This document shows, piece by piece, positions 25,492 to 35,082 of a stretch of 64,000 bases of DNA. Origin of the DNA: Aeoliella mucimassa. Lineage in GTDB: Bacteria; Planctomycetota; Planctomycetia; Pirellulales; Lacipirellulaceae. Position 1 is the first letter of the stretch. Each line of letters begins with the position of its first letter. The stretch is from assembly GCF_007748035.1 (NCBI RefSeq), contig NZ_CP036278.1, positions 4,030,001-4,094,000 on the forward strand, written 5' to 3'. Made by a program: the position numbers and the translations under genes. The notes beneath the pieces were generated by a model, which saw only the letters and a list, made by a program, of their open reading frames with translations, had not been told where the DNA came from and did not search any database.

Positions 25492-26587
25492 GCACCCAGA
25501 ATGGGGCACGCTTAGGTAAGCGACCTCGCCACACTCATGTCTTCACCCACCCGCTTGCGGGAGGGTCGGGCTATCAGGCCCGGGAAGGGCCAGAGGCTTT
25601 GTGGGGGGATTCCATTTCGTGGGGCGATGCCCCGGGCTGACATGTAGCTGCCCCTTCGGGGCGTGGGATCCTGTGTGGCACCCAGCGACAATTCGTGTGA
25701 ATTTGTGTGGTCGCTCTTGTCTCCCATCGCCAGCCTACGCCTTCGGCTGCGGGCTAAACGATTTTTCTAGAAGCTCAAGATTTCACTGGGAATTGGCCAC
25801 CTGTGGTGTTCTAATGGACAGGTATGTTTTGGTCCGTTGTTTGTGGTCAGTAGTTCGTTGTTGGAGGATGGAAAGATGTAACCGAATGAATATGAAAACA
25901 AGTAAGGCCATTCACCAGGCAAGCGCGCTGTAGGAGCGGTCTCTGACCGCGATGGCCCTTGTGCTGGCGTTCACTGCTGCGCGTGTGTCAAAGCTGTAGG
26001 CTTTAAGCTGTAAGCAATAGGCTAGATCTTTCAGTCGCTGGAAGCTCCCTCAAGCTGACATTCCGCAAGTCAGAAATCATCATTCAGAAATCATATATCC
26101 CAAACTCTCCTGTCCCCTGAATCCTGATCCCTGACTCCTCCCCAAAATACTTTCCCATGGGTGGGAATCTATTTTGGGCAACTATTCCGGAGGTGTTGAT
26201 GCAACTCATTGCTAACAAACGACTTGCGATTGATTCCCAGCGTGAAAATAGATTCCCACTCGATGCGTTTTGGGAAATGGGAATCTATTTGCGTGCGAAA
26301 ACCACTGGTTTTGTAGCGTGCGTGCAGATTCAATTTTCCCATCGTTGGGTAAATTGGGAATCTATTTGCCCAGCGTTGGGAATCTATTGTCTCGTGGTGG
26401 GAAGATTGGAAAGCTTGCTGGTATCCAACTCCCCCCCCCCATTCGAAGCAGGTTCTGGTCTTACCAAGGATCCATCGAGAATCGATCGTTTGGTGCCCCG
26501 ACTATTGTGAGTGAGGATCCGCACCAAGCGTTTGAATGCGTCCTACGTTCCGCTACTTTGCAGCCCCCTTTTTAGGCGTCCCCTACC
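25492..26587. other. About 1.1 kb of decayed repeat-rich intergenic DNA
   Basis: No credible gene. It contains several small hairpins: GGGGCGATGCCCC near 25622, GCCCCTTCGGGGC near 25652 and GCGGTC-TCT-GACCGC at 25936-25950. It also has a near-tandem TCAGAAATCAT pair at about 26071-26096, a run of nine C at about 26431, and a cluster of GGGAATCTATT words (listed separately). Its composition looks like old insertion debris between the IS4-type element and the next genes. Confidence 0.5.
26163..26388. repeat. Cluster of five GGGAATCTATT words
   Basis: Exact copies lie at 26163-26173, 26279-26289, 26356-26366 and 26378-26388 on the plus strand and 26247-26257 on the minus strand. Degenerate copies lie between (for example TGATTCCCA near 26231). 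Five exact copies of an 11-mer in 226 bases is far more than chance. Spacing is irregular, so it is not a CRISPR array. Confidence 0.7.
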
Positions 26588-27175
26588 ATGTCTCGCAACT
26601 TACGTCGTTTATCGATCGCTTTAGCCGTCTTTGCTGTCGGTACGCTACTTGTATTTGGGGTGATGCTTCTCCGCGAGCGATCCCTGAGAGCGATCGAAGC
26701 CGATCAGCGAGCGCGGGCGGCGAAGTACGCCACGAGTGCGGTCGCCCACGCGAAAGAATCGGGTAATACTTATGTGTTCTATTGGGAAATGCTTACCGCG
26801 CTGGCGGCCGACGAAGAGTGTCGCGAGAAGGTAACCAGCCTTGAGTTCTCATTGGGAAGAGAGCCATTCGACGAACCGTTCGATTACTCGGTGATCCGCC
26901 AACTGACGAATCTCAAGCGCATCTACTTCTATTGCGGAGGTAGCGAGCAAGCGCTCAAGGCGGCCCAAGGAATGGAGTCGATCGAAGAGTTTAGCTTCGA
27001 ACTCTGCGGCTCGAGTCCCGAAGAAATCGAAATGCTGGCAACGTTTCCGAAACTCAAAAAAGTGTCGTACAGCCAGGTGATGCGGCAATCCACCATCGAC
27101 CACCTGAAAGAGTTGCTGCCTGGTGTCGATTTGAGGGGTTATGATGACGCAGAATTGATCGCAGGTGATCCATAA
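26588..27175 (+). CDS. Single-pass membrane protein with leucine-rich-like segment
   Basis: A 195-residue protein. A membrane anchor covers about residues 8-28 (LSIALAVFAVGTLLVFGVML), followed by a helical linker. From about residue 80 there are units such as IRQLTNLKRIYFYCGGSEQA and EMLATFPKLKKVSYSQV that have the spacing of degenerate leucine-rich repeats, a fold common in planctomycete proteins. No catalytic motif is visible. The function is unknown. Confidence 0.65.
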   Translation: MSRNLRRLSIALAVFAVGTLLVFGVMLLRERSLRAIEADQRARAAKYATSAVAHAKESGNTYVFYWEMLTALAADEECREKVTSLEFSLGREPFDEPFDYSVIRQLTNLKRIYFYCGGSEQALKAAQGMESIEEFSFELCGSSPEEIEMLATFPKLKKVSYSQVMRQSTIDHLKELLPGVDLRGYDDAELIAGDP

Positions 27176-27384
27176 TCTGTGCGATTCCGACACACACATT
27201 CACCTTTTCAGCCGAACGGTAATTTCTAAAAAAAATTGCCATAAACCCAATTTTGAGGGCTGACTTTGGGCGACGAAATGTTAATATTAAAAGTGGTCAA
27301 GTTAATCGCTTCTCTGCTCGTCCCAATTCAACTCGTCTATTGGCTACAGAGAAGCAGCGGCTCCCTAGAAGGAGATCGCCACAG

Positions 27385-27822
27385 GTGGCTCTTCAACAAC
27401 AACGTGAACAACAAGTCCTTGGCGCTGGCTGGCTCCAGTGGTCGCTGGCTGCATGCCTGCTAACAATACTAGTAGGTTGCGGTGGCGGCAGCGGAGAAAC
27501 GGCTCACCTCGAGGGTCAAGTAACCATTCATGGTCAGGCGTTACCAGCTGATGCGACTGGCGAACTTACTTTTCAACCCGTCGACGGTGGCAAAACCGTC
27601 AAAGCGGAAATCATCGACAGCAAGTACGACTGTCCAAAGTCGCCGACCGGCGAAGTGATCGTGAAGTTTTTCATCACGAGCCCTTCTGGCCCAAAGCGAA
27701 TAAACCAACGTACAGGCGAAGAATATCAAGAGAAGGCAAACCTGGTGCCTGCTGGCTCAGCACCGGGAGTGTCGATAACCGTAACGGAGGACGATCCTAG
27801 CTTGGATTTCGACCTTAACTAG
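27385..27822 (+). CDS. Small lipoprotein paired with the DUF1559 gene
   Basis: I use the GTG at 27385 because AAGGAG lies ten bases upstream and a lipoprotein signal follows; an in-frame TTG at 27253 gives an unlikely extension. The 145-residue protein has WSLAACLLTILVGCGGGSGE with lipobox LVGC. The mature part starts LEGQVTIHGQALPADATGEL and continues TFQPVDGGKTVKAEI. This resembles the beta-sandwich lipoproteins ('transthyretin or carboxypeptidase-regulatory-like') that in planctomycetes sit next to DUF1559 genes. The DUF1559 gene starts 55 bases later on the same strand, so they probably form an operon. Confidence 0.8.
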   Translation: MALQQQREQQVLGAGWLQWSLAACLLTILVGCGGGSGETAHLEGQVTIHGQALPADATGELTFQPVDGGKTVKAEIIDSKYDCPKSPTGEVIVKFFITSPSGPKRINQRTGEEYQEKANLVPAGSAPGVSITVTEDDPSLDFDLN

Positions 27823-27877
27823 TCCCCTCTTTTCCCAGTACCGCGCTCCGGAGAGCAATGCGGTGGAGTATCTTTCC

Positions 27878-28936
27878 ATGTCTACTAAAGCGAACCGAAT
27901 CAAAGGCTTCACGCTGGTGGAGCTCCTTGTTGTGATTGCCATCATCGGCATTCTCGTGGCGTTGTTGCTGCCGGCGGTACAGGCTGCTCGCGAAGCGGCT
28001 CGACGGGCGCAGTGCATGAATGGCCTTAAGCAACTTAGCTTGGCAATGCTCAACTACGAGAGCGCACACGGCGGCTTGCCACCTATGGCGAAGCGGTGGG
28101 ATGGTAATCGCTGGTACGACGATCATGGTTGGTACATGCCGGTGATGCCTTATATCGAACAAGAAGGCCTGGAAGACATCGTGCATCCCGAAGTTTCGTT
28201 CAGCGATCCGCTCAACGAACAGGCCCGTAAGACCTTCATTCCGATGTTTGCCTGCCCTTCAGACATTGGCCTGCAAATGAACGAATGGAGCTACCCCACG
28301 TGGGCACGTGTTCGTGGCAACTACGTGGTGAATGCTGGTAACACCGTGTACGGTCAGCACAACATCGGCAACTGCCCGAATTCTCCCTACCCGGCTTGCC
28401 GTCAATTCCGCGGTGGCCCGTTTGTGCCGGAGAAGGTTGGTAAGCTTTCGAAGATCACCGATGGCACCTCGAACACGCTGATGATGTCGGAAGTGCTGGT
28501 ACTGCCAACCACCGCTGGTTGGGGTGGCCCTTACTCCGATATTCAAACCGCGCTCGGTGGTCAGACCTTTACTGGCTACAACACGCCTAACTCGTCGGAT
28601 CCCGACGCCCTGGCACGCCAAGGCGAATGGTGGTCGAACGTAGAGTCGGGCTTCATTGAACAAGACCTGCCGACCCCGACCACGCCGGTTAGCGTGAGCG
28701 GCAACAGCGGACTTCCCAAGTCGGCTACTTCGGACGACAGCTTGAACCACAAGCAACAGTACGTCACCGCTCGCAGTAAGCACCCTGGTGGTGTGAACGT
28801 GTCGCGTTGCGATGGCTCGGTCGACTTCATCACCGACGACGTCACTCCGCTGGCCTGGAACGAAATGACCAGCTCAGGTGGCAAAGAAGGTACCGGCAGC
28901 ACTTCGAGCTCCGGCGGTGGTGTGACTCCTCGCTAG
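27878..28936 (+). CDS. DUF1559 pseudopilin-like protein
   Basis: The ATG at 27878 has GGAG nine bases upstream. The 352-residue protein begins with a type IV pilin-like leader IKG|FTLVELLVVIAIIGILVALL; the Gly|Phe site and Glu at +5 fit prepilin peptidase processing. The N-methyl helix continues to LLPAVQAAREAARRAQCMNG. The large C-terminal domain contains MPYIEQE, CPSDIG and the C-terminal HPGGVNVSRCDGSVDFI, hallmarks of DUF1559 (SBP_bac_10). These are greatly expanded in planctomycetes. They are thought to be exported pilin-like proteins, but their function is not established. A strong terminator follows. Confidence 0.92.
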   Translation: MSTKANRIKGFTLVELLVVIAIIGILVALLLPAVQAAREAARRAQCMNGLKQLSLAMLNYESAHGGLPPMAKRWDGNRWYDDHGWYMPVMPYIEQEGLEDIVHPEVSFSDPLNEQARKTFIPMFACPSDIGLQMNEWSYPTWARVRGNYVVNAGNTVYGQHNIGNCPNSPYPACRQFRGGPFVPEKVGKLSKITDGTSNTLMMSEVLVLPTTAGWGGPYSDIQTALGGQTFTGYNTPNSSDPDALARQGEWWSNVESGFIEQDLPTPTTPVSVSGNSGLPKSATSDDSLNHKQQYVTARSKHPGGVNVSRCDGSVDFITDDVTPLAWNEMTSSGGKEGTGSTSSSGGGVTPR

Positions 28937-29003
28937 TCGCAAGCACCACAAGAGACCTAAAGAGTACAGCGTTGCATGAGGCGACGCTCAACTGGGACTA
29001 CCC

Positions 29004-29058
29004 AACTGGCACTTATCCCCCGCTCACCGGCGGGATAAGTGCCAGTTCTTTTTTTTGT
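29004..29058 (+). terminator. Terminator of the DUF1559 gene, overlapping the 3' end of moaD
   Basis: AACTGGCACTTATCCC at 29004-29019 is perfectly inverted at 29032-29047, with CCGC/GCGG extending the stem. Eight or more T residues follow at 29049-29056. The same bases, read on the minus strand, encode the last residues of MoaD. Confidence 0.9.
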
Positions 29059-29258
29059 TCTATCCGTTGCGAATCGAAGGCGAAGTCGCCATCCACCGCG
29101 ATCCGGCAACTCGCAATCAACGGAGCCAAGCCCAGGTGCTGCTGGGCGAGTGCGACACGTAAATCGGCGACGGTCGGCGCTTCCGGCAACTCCACCAACA
29201 CTTGGGTGGCACCTGCTAAGTCGCGAGCCGCAGCGAACAGTAGCACCTCGACCTGCAT
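29013..29258 (-). CDS. moaD: Molybdopterin synthase sulfur carrier subunit MoaD
   Basis: An 81-residue ubiquitin-like protein: MQVEVLLFAAARDLAGATQV at the start, TVADLRVALAQQH in the middle and the C-terminal LALIPPVSGG. The terminal Gly-Gly is adenylated by MoeB and turned into the thiocarboxylate that MoaE uses. Gene end and terminator of the convergent DUF1559 gene share bases 29013-29047. It lies 6 bases downstream of the fused dehydrogenase on the same strand, so it is probably translated from that message rather than with moaA and moaE. Confidence 0.92.
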   Translation of the reverse strand: MQVEVLLFAAARDLAGATQVLVELPEAPTVADLRVALAQQHLGLAPLIASCRIAVDGDFAFDSQRIEQKKELALIPPVSGG

Positions 29259-29264
29259 CGCTGG

Positions 29265-32264
29265 CTATTCTCCCGGAACGATCGCCGCGTCGGCAGCGTC
29301 AAACGGCAAGTCCATCAAGCCGTAGGCGGCCGCAATGACCTTGATCGGGTGGAGCGTCGGTTTGTGGCTGCCGTGGTCGATCTGAATTTTGCAGGTGCTG
29401 CACTCGGTGACCGACGCGTGATACGGACCGTCGCGGACTTCGCTAATCAGCGGCAACCCGATACGCAAGCTGTTGCGGTAGTTCTCTTTCTTGAGTCCCC
29501 AGGTGCCGGCCATGCCGCTGCAACCTTTTTCGACATCACGCAGACGCAGACCGGGAATCAACCGCAACAAATTGGCCGACGGAACACCGACCTCGAGCGC
29601 TTTCAGATGACAAGGAACGTGATGCGCCAGCTCGAGGTTTTGCGACTCGAAGTCGAGCTTCAACCGCCCACGCAGATGAAGCCGCCATAAGTAATGGCAG
29701 GCATCCTGAGTATTCTCGGCTACGAGTTTCACGTCTTCGTCGTCGGCCAGCATCGCGGGGTATTCCCGGGTGAGAGCCAACACGGCGGTTGGCTCGGTGG
29801 AAATCACCGTGTAGCCCAGCCGCACGGCCTCGACTAAGGTGGCCACGTTGCGATGGGCGATGCGACGGGCAACGTCGAGCGAGCCGGCCGTGATCAGCGG
29901 CATCGCACAAGGCTGCTGACTGGTCGGAATGCAGACTTCGACTCCGTTATGGCGAAGCACCTTGAGCATCGCTTCGGTAAGCTCGGTGTCGAAGTAGTTA
30001 GCGAACGTATCGAGGAAGAGCACCACGCGAGGGCGATCGTCATCGTAATGCTCGAGCCGATGCTTCGTAGCCCGGTCGAGAAAGGAATGGACTGCCAATT
30101 TCGGCAACGTGCGTGCCTGGCTGATGCCGAGGATCTTTTCCATCAGCCAACGAGTCTGTCGGTTGCGAAACACCCAGTTGGTAATGGTCGGCAGCCGCGA
30201 CGCGAACCGCACTAAGCTGTCGATGCGCGAAAGCATCCAGTTGTGCATGTCGAGGCCATTGCTGGCAACGTACTCGGCCTTCGCTTCGACCATCAAGCGA
30301 GGGATGTCGACCCCAGCCGGGCACTCGAGTCGGCACATCTGGCAGTTCACGCACAGGTCGGCGACTTCCTTGACCGAGTCATGCAGCACCGCATCCGGCG
30401 GCAACTGCCCGGTGAGCACCGCCCGCATGATGTTGGCCTTCGCCCTTGGCGAGGCTTCCTCGCGCGGCGCGAAGCGATAGACTGGGCACATCCGCGTGTC
30501 GGGGCTCCGCGTGCGACACGCCGCGCAGCCGTTGCAGGCCCGGGCGGTGTGCGTTACCTGGTCGATGTCCCAATTCAGCTGCAACGCAACAAGCTGCCCT
30601 GCCCCGCCAAGCTTGGCCGGCTGAGCAGCAGAACTATCATCGGTAGCTGGCGCAGGGCGGTCGACATCGGCTACGACGCTCCGCAAGTGGTGAATCATCC
30701 GCGCGCCGGCCTGCGGAACCACCTTGCCAGGGTTCAAAATACCATCGGGATCGAACAGCCGCTTGAGCTCGCGGAACACACCAACGAGCGGGCCGTACTG
30801 CCCAGCAATGAACGGAGTGCGACTAAGACCGTCGCCGTGCCCGCCGCTGATGGTGCCGCCGAGTAGCCAGAGCTTCTCGTAAAGCTGGCCTGCAATGCGC
30901 TCCATCCGCCGCTTCTCGTTGGGGTTGGACAAGTCGAGCAGCGGGCGGACGTGCAACTGCCCGTGCCCAGCATGACCAAACACGCTGGCGGTCACCTGCT
31001 CGTGCTTGAGGACGTCTTGCAGATGGCGCAGGAACACCGGCAGCGCGCCGATCGGCACCGCCATGTCTTCCACGAAGGGGACTGAGCGACGCACCCCTTG
31101 CAGCTTGTGCAAGGTCGGCACGAACCGCTTGGCGAGTTCCCAGAACAATAAATTGTCGCTGGCCTCAGTCGCTACGTGGGCCTCGGCCGCCAGATGGTGC
31201 GTGGAAGTGACCAGCTCGACCACTTCGTTCAGGTTCACATCCACTTGCTCGCGCGTGTCGCCATCGAACTCGACGAGCAGCACCGCTTCGGCCGCACCGG
31301 GAATCAGCTGCTCGTAGCGCACATCTAATTCCCGCGCCAGACTCAGGTGCCGGCGGTCCATCAAGTCGCAGGCCGATGGCTTGACCATCAGGATGTGCTG
31401 CACCGCGCGGGCGGCTTTGTCGAGCGAGTCGAACACTAGCAACATGCACCCCACGTGCTTCGGCATGACCTGCGTCGAGAACTCCAGCTCGGTACTCAGG
31501 GCCAAGGTTCCTTCGCTGCCGATCAGTAGCTTCGCAAGGTTCAGCTCGCCATCCTTCAGCACGTTGCGAAGATGATAGCCACAGCTGTTCACTGCGGTGT
31601 AGATCGCTGTGTCGTTGATGATGGTGCGATTGCGTTCGATGAGTTCAGCGATCTGCCAGACCAACCGCTCGACCCGCTCTTCGGTGGTGGGAGACTCGAT
31701 GTACTCCGGTTCGAATTTCGGCACCTGATGCACACCGGCGATGAACGTGGTACCGTCGGCCAGCACGACTTGCTGCTGGCGAATATGGTCGCGCGGGGTG
31801 CCGTAACGCAAAAAGTGGCTGCCGGTTGCGTTGATCGCAGCCACCCCGCCCATGGTGGTTACCTGGGTGGTCGCGGGGTCGGGCCCAAAGAGCCGGCCGT
31901 GCGACGCCAGTAGGCGATTGAGTTCGCCATGCACGACGCCCGCCTGCACGAGCACCGAGTCGGTCTGCAGCTTCAGCACGCGTCGCATGCTGTGCGAGAA
32001 GTCGACCACGATCCCTCGGCCGAGCGCAGCGCCGGCCAAGCCGCTACCACCGCCGCGGGCGTGCACCGGCAGGTTTTGTTCGCTGGCGTAACGGGCGACG
32101 GCCACCACGTCGTCGGTCGAGCGGGGCCGCACCACCCCTAGCGGGCGGATCTCGTAGATGCTGGCATCCGCAGCATAAAGCTGCACCGCCGTGTCGTCGC
32201 AACGCACTTCGCCTGCCACCAGGCCGCGAAGATCTTCCTCGATGCGTTGCCGTTCGGGATCCAT
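29265..32264 (-). CDS. Fused FAD-binding oxidase and Fe-S (GlcD-GlcF-like) dehydrogenase
   Basis: A 999-residue cytosolic or membrane-associated enzyme. Residues about 1-530 are the FAD-binding PCMH/oxidase-C part: RPRSTDDVVAVARYASEQNL, ARGGGSGLAGAALGRGIVVD, then HAGHGQLHVRP and GGTISGGHGDGLSRTPFI. Residues about 570-999 are the Fe-S part: CNGCAACRTRSPDTRMCPVY, a ferredoxin-like LCVNCQMCRLECPAGVDIPR and CCG-like cysteines (HVPCHLKALEVG, GCSGMAGTWG). Such fusions oxidise 2-hydroxy acids (D-lactate or glycolate) and pass electrons to quinones. The substrate is not determined. moaD lies immediately downstream. Confidence 0.93.
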   Translation of the reverse strand: MDPERQRIEEDLRGLVAGEVRCDDTAVQLYAADASIYEIRPLGVVRPRSTDDVVAVARYASEQNLPVHARGGGSGLAGAALGRGIVVDFSHSMRRVLKLQTDSVLVQAGVVHGELNRLLASHGRLFGPDPATTQVTTMGGVAAINATGSHFLRYGTPRDHIRQQQVVLADGTTFIAGVHQVPKFEPEYIESPTTEERVERLVWQIAELIERNRTIINDTAIYTAVNSCGYHLRNVLKDGELNLAKLLIGSEGTLALSTELEFSTQVMPKHVGCMLLVFDSLDKAARAVQHILMVKPSACDLMDRRHLSLARELDVRYEQLIPGAAEAVLLVEFDGDTREQVDVNLNEVVELVTSTHHLAAEAHVATEASDNLLFWELAKRFVPTLHKLQGVRRSVPFVEDMAVPIGALPVFLRHLQDVLKHEQVTASVFGHAGHGQLHVRPLLDLSNPNEKRRMERIAGQLYEKLWLLGGTISGGHGDGLSRTPFIAGQYGPLVGVFRELKRLFDPDGILNPGKVVPQAGARMIHHLRSVVADVDRPAPATDDSSAAQPAKLGGAGQLVALQLNWDIDQVTHTARACNGCAACRTRSPDTRMCPVYRFAPREEASPRAKANIMRAVLTGQLPPDAVLHDSVKEVADLCVNCQMCRLECPAGVDIPRLMVEAKAEYVASNGLDMHNWMLSRIDSLVRFASRLPTITNWVFRNRQTRWLMEKILGISQARTLPKLAVHSFLDRATKHRLEHYDDDRPRVVLFLDTFANYFDTELTEAMLKVLRHNGVEVCIPTSQQPCAMPLITAGSLDVARRIAHRNVATLVEAVRLGYTVISTEPTAVLALTREYPAMLADDEDVKLVAENTQDACHYLWRLHLRGRLKLDFESQNLELAHHVPCHLKALEVGVPSANLLRLIPGLRLRDVEKGCSGMAGTWGLKKENYRNSLRIGLPLISEVRDGPYHASVTECSTCKIQIDHGSHKPTLHPIKVIAAAYGLMDLPFDAADAAIVPGE

Positions 32265-32376
32265 AATGCGGTGGCGGAGGACAAATTTCGGGTGGCGTGG
32301 TTCGATAGCAGGCGGTCAGCAAGTCGCCTTCCAGCTGCCAGTATAAGCAACGCCTAAGGCTAGGTGCCACACGGAT

Positions 32377-33009
32377 TTAGCCACCGTAAATGAGCTTCAT
32401 CACCTCGCTGCGGCTCGATTCGTTCGACCGGAACAGCCCCTTCATGGCCGAAGTCACGCACAAACTGCCTGGCTTGCGGACACCACGGATGGTCATGCAG
32501 CTGTGCGACGCCTCGATCACTACGGCAACGCCTTTGACGTCGAGCTCGTCGATTAGCAGGTTAGCGATCGTCTCGGTCATGCGTTCCTGCACCTGCGGCC
32601 GGCGGCTAACCACCTCGACTACGCGGGCCAGCTTACTGAGCCCCACCACTTTGCCCTTCGGCACGTAGCCAATGTGGGCCTTGCCCGAAAACGGCAGCAT
32701 ATGGTGTTCGCACATGCTGTTGAAGCTAATATCGCGAACCAACACCACTTCGTCGTATTTCTCGGTAAAGTACTTCTCGAGGTGAATTCGGGGATCTTCA
32801 TGCAGACCGCTGAACAACTCGGCATACATCCGGGCGACGCGGGCAGGCGTTTCGAGCAAGCCTTCGCGATCAGGATCTTCGCCGACCGCGGCCAGGATTT
32901 CGCGAACCGCCCGTTCGATGCGGGGCATGTCCACAGGGCTCCGCTGGGAGCTTGCGGTGTTTTCGCAGGTTTCGCCATCTAGCGAACCAGATTCGGATGG
33001 TTTATCCAC
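32377..33009 (-). CDS. folE: GTP cyclohydrolase I
   Basis: The GTG at 33009 has AGGAA a few bases upstream and gives 210 residues; the frame is open to 33060. The zinc ligands Cys100, His103 and Cys171 are present in [20 protein letters not shown] and [17 protein letters not shown]. Other signatures are [20 protein letters not shown] and [13 protein letters not shown]. It converts GTP to dihydroneopterin triphosphate, the first step of folate or other pterin synthesis. The N-terminal 25 residues are unconserved. It is full length at the C-terminus ([11 protein letters not shown]). Confidence 0.95.
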   Translation of the reverse strand: MDKPSESGSLDGETCENTASSQRSPVDMPRIERAVREILAAVGEDPDREGLLETPARVARMYAELFSGLHEDPRIHLEKYFTEKYDEVVLVRDISFNSMCEHHMLPFSGKAHIGYVPKGKVVGLSKLARVVEVVSRRPQVQERMTETIANLLIDELDVKGVAVVIEASHSCMTIRGVRKPGSLCVTSAMKGLFRSNESSRSEVMKLIYGG

Positions 33010-33132
33010 TTGTCGTTCCTGAATACAAATGACAGACCGACCAAGTTGACCAGCGGCCACCGCCTGTCGGTTTCGATACTATAGGCACAGAGAACTATTA
33101 TGACGCCCCGAGTAGGGCTGGTATAGACGCCG

Positions 33133-33837
33133 CTAGTTGGTGCTAAACGGCGGCGGGAAGTCGCCGGTGCTCTGACTCGAGGGAGCCGAGGCGACGCGAT
33201 CGTCGAGCAGCTCGAGCAGAATTTCAGCTCGCTGCTTCGCGCATGGCTGGGCCAGTAGATTCAGCTTCACCTCGCTACTCAGCGGCAAAGCATAGGCCAT
33301 CAAGTCGGTGAGGGTCGTCAGCGGCAGTTCAGTAGCTAACAACTGACGCACCGCATGGGGAGCCTCACCTCGGCGGACACAACCGTCGAAGATGGAAGTG
33401 AGCTGCTTTCGCAGCTTGCAGCACTCCCCTTCGGCTTTGGGAAGAAACTCTTCCATTAGTTCCGCACGGGCTTCGCGGAAACTACGCACCGCCGGCAACT
33501 CTTCCTCTAGTCGAAGTCGGGCAACTCCCATGAGCAGCAGGTTGTAACATCCGTCGGGTAGCTTATTGTGCAGCACTACCTTGCCGAGGCAGGCCCACGG
33601 CTCAATAGGCGGCCGCCCTGCGTACTCGGGCTCCCAGCCAGGCTGCAACACCGGCATGGCGATCAACTGGTCAGTCGCTAGCGCATCCTGCATCATCTCC
33701 CGGTAACGTTCTTCGAAGATGTGCAGCGGCTGCACAACGTGCGGGAACATCACCAAGTTGGGGATGGGAAACAGGCGAACTCGACCCGAAAAATCGTCGG
33801 GGTTGAATTCCACATGCTGTAGATCAGAAGGGTTCAT
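33133..33837 (-). CDS. Lon substrate-binding-domain protein (LON N-terminal type)
   Basis: A 234-residue protein carrying the Lon N-terminal domain alone, without ATPase or protease: VRLFPIPNLVMFPHVVQPLH, IFEERYREMMQDAL, and LLLMGVARLRLEEEL. Stand-alone LON-domain proteins are widespread, and their role is unknown; peptide or unfolded-protein binding is inferred from Lon. The C-terminal half (about residues 130-234) is helical. It lies 120 bases upstream of folE on the same strand. Confidence 0.9.
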   Translation of the reverse strand: MNPSDLQHVEFNPDDFSGRVRLFPIPNLVMFPHVVQPLHIFEERYREMMQDALATDQLIAMPVLQPGWEPEYAGRPPIEPWACLGKVVLHNKLPDGCYNLLLMGVARLRLEEELPAVRSFREARAELMEEFLPKAEGECCKLRKQLTSIFDGCVRRGEAPHAVRQLLATELPLTTLTDLMAYALPLSSEVKLNLLAQPCAKQRAEILLELLDDRVASAPSSQSTGDFPPPFSTN

Positions 33838-34107
33838 CCTGGAGCTGGTAGCTGAAGAGTTGGCGACTGTAGGGTTAGCGAGATTCCTTGCTCATCTATC
33901 ATTCATCATATGCAGCCATTCGGAATTGAAAAGCGAGAAGCTTAAAAGTAGTTGCCCGGGGAATTGGCAAAAAAGGCGAAATTCCCCGAATAAACCACTT
34001 GCCATTGGCCGCATCCCGCGCCCGCGGCTATTCCGGCTAACCAGGTCTCCGTTCATGGTGCCCAAGCGCAGCAGCACAGAGGGCTTGGCTACAGCGACCA
34101 GTCAACC

Positions 34108-34866
34108 TCAATTGCGACGCGACGAAGCGAGAACGATCTGCAGGATGTACCAAAAGAGCGTCGCCAGCGAAGCAAATAGCGCCAACGCGGCAGCAACGTG
34201 CTGCGTGGTGCGATAGTGATGAAGCACGTTCGAGGTGCTGTACAACACGCTCCCTGAAACGAGCACCACCATGGCAATTGGGAACCACACGCCGGAGAGC
34301 ATTCCAGGAAAGAAGAAGCTGGCCGCAATCAGCCCCAGAGCCAGCATGCCGCCGATTCCGAGAATGGGACCGAGGAACGAGAAGTCGGCGCGGGTCAGGA
34401 AAACCCCAAGCGTAAGCCCAGCAAACACAAAGAGCGTAAGCACCGCCGCGACTGCGATGGGACTAAACGTCATATCTCCCACCGGGGTCGCGTAGTGATT
34501 TGCGATCCACAGCAATGGTGCCAACACAAACGATTCAAACAACACGTACAAGCCAAGGCCCATGTACTGCTTCGAGGCCGAGGTATCGGACATCGCCCAC
34601 TTATTCGCTACATGACCAACCGCCATGAAAGCGGCCAGGATCAGGAACCAAGTTACCCGATTCATCATTCTTGGCATCAGCTGATTCATGGTGTCGCCGA
34701 ACAGGGTGAAGTACATCACCTCGAGCATCACCAGTGCATAAACAGCCAAGGCAACATGCAGATACGTCCGACGGATAAAACTCAGTCGGTCAGCAGCAGG
34801 AGCGTCGGCGGCAACCATACCAAACGAAGCGTAGGGATTCTGAGCACGGAAGTCGGCTTGGTTCAT
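34108..34866 (-). CDS. Bax inhibitor-1/YccA-family membrane protein
   Basis: A 252-residue protein with seven predicted membrane helices: RRTYLHVALAVYALVMLEVM first, then segments through LYVLFESFVLAPLLWIANHY, VAAVLTLFVFAGLTLGVFLT and the family-typical end LATLFWYILQIV. Members act as proton-sensitive calcium leak channels or FtsH modulators; the bacterial role is not settled. The N-terminus (AQNPYASFGMVAADAPAADR) is a cytosolic tip. It is a single gene, divergent from nth. Confidence 0.88.
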   Translation of the reverse strand: MNQADFRAQNPYASFGMVAADAPAADRLSFIRRTYLHVALAVYALVMLEVMYFTLFGDTMNQLMPRMMNRVTWFLILAAFMAVGHVANKWAMSDTSASKQYMGLGLYVLFESFVLAPLLWIANHYATPVGDMTFSPIAVAAVLTLFVFAGLTLGVFLTRADFSFLGPILGIGGMLALGLIAASFFFPGMLSGVWFPIAMVVLVSGSVLYSTSNVLHHYRTTQHVAAALALFASLATLFWYILQIVLASSRRN

Positions 34867-35082
34867 GGCAGTTTTTCAGCTCGAATTATATGGATCATGC
34901 GGAATGGGAGAGGATACTACCTGCGGCGATACCCGCAAGCGTATGTCGGTGTTGGGCCAGCGTCAAGCTGATTCGCCATGCTCAAGGCGTTCCCGAGTGG
35001 GGTGGAACTTCCGCAACCCTTGCGAATGATAGATACTGCTGGCAGTTGCAATCGTCTCCCCCTACATGGTCGAACAAACCGC

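Noticed and set aside
26163-26388. A CRISPR array at the GGGAATCTATT cluster
   Set aside because: Copies are only 11 bases, irregularly spaced and in both orientations, and no cas gene is present.
27253-27384. A TTG-initiated extension of the small lipoprotein
   Set aside because: It would bury the lipoprotein signal 75 residues inside the protein. The GTG at 27385 has an AAGGAG at proper distance.
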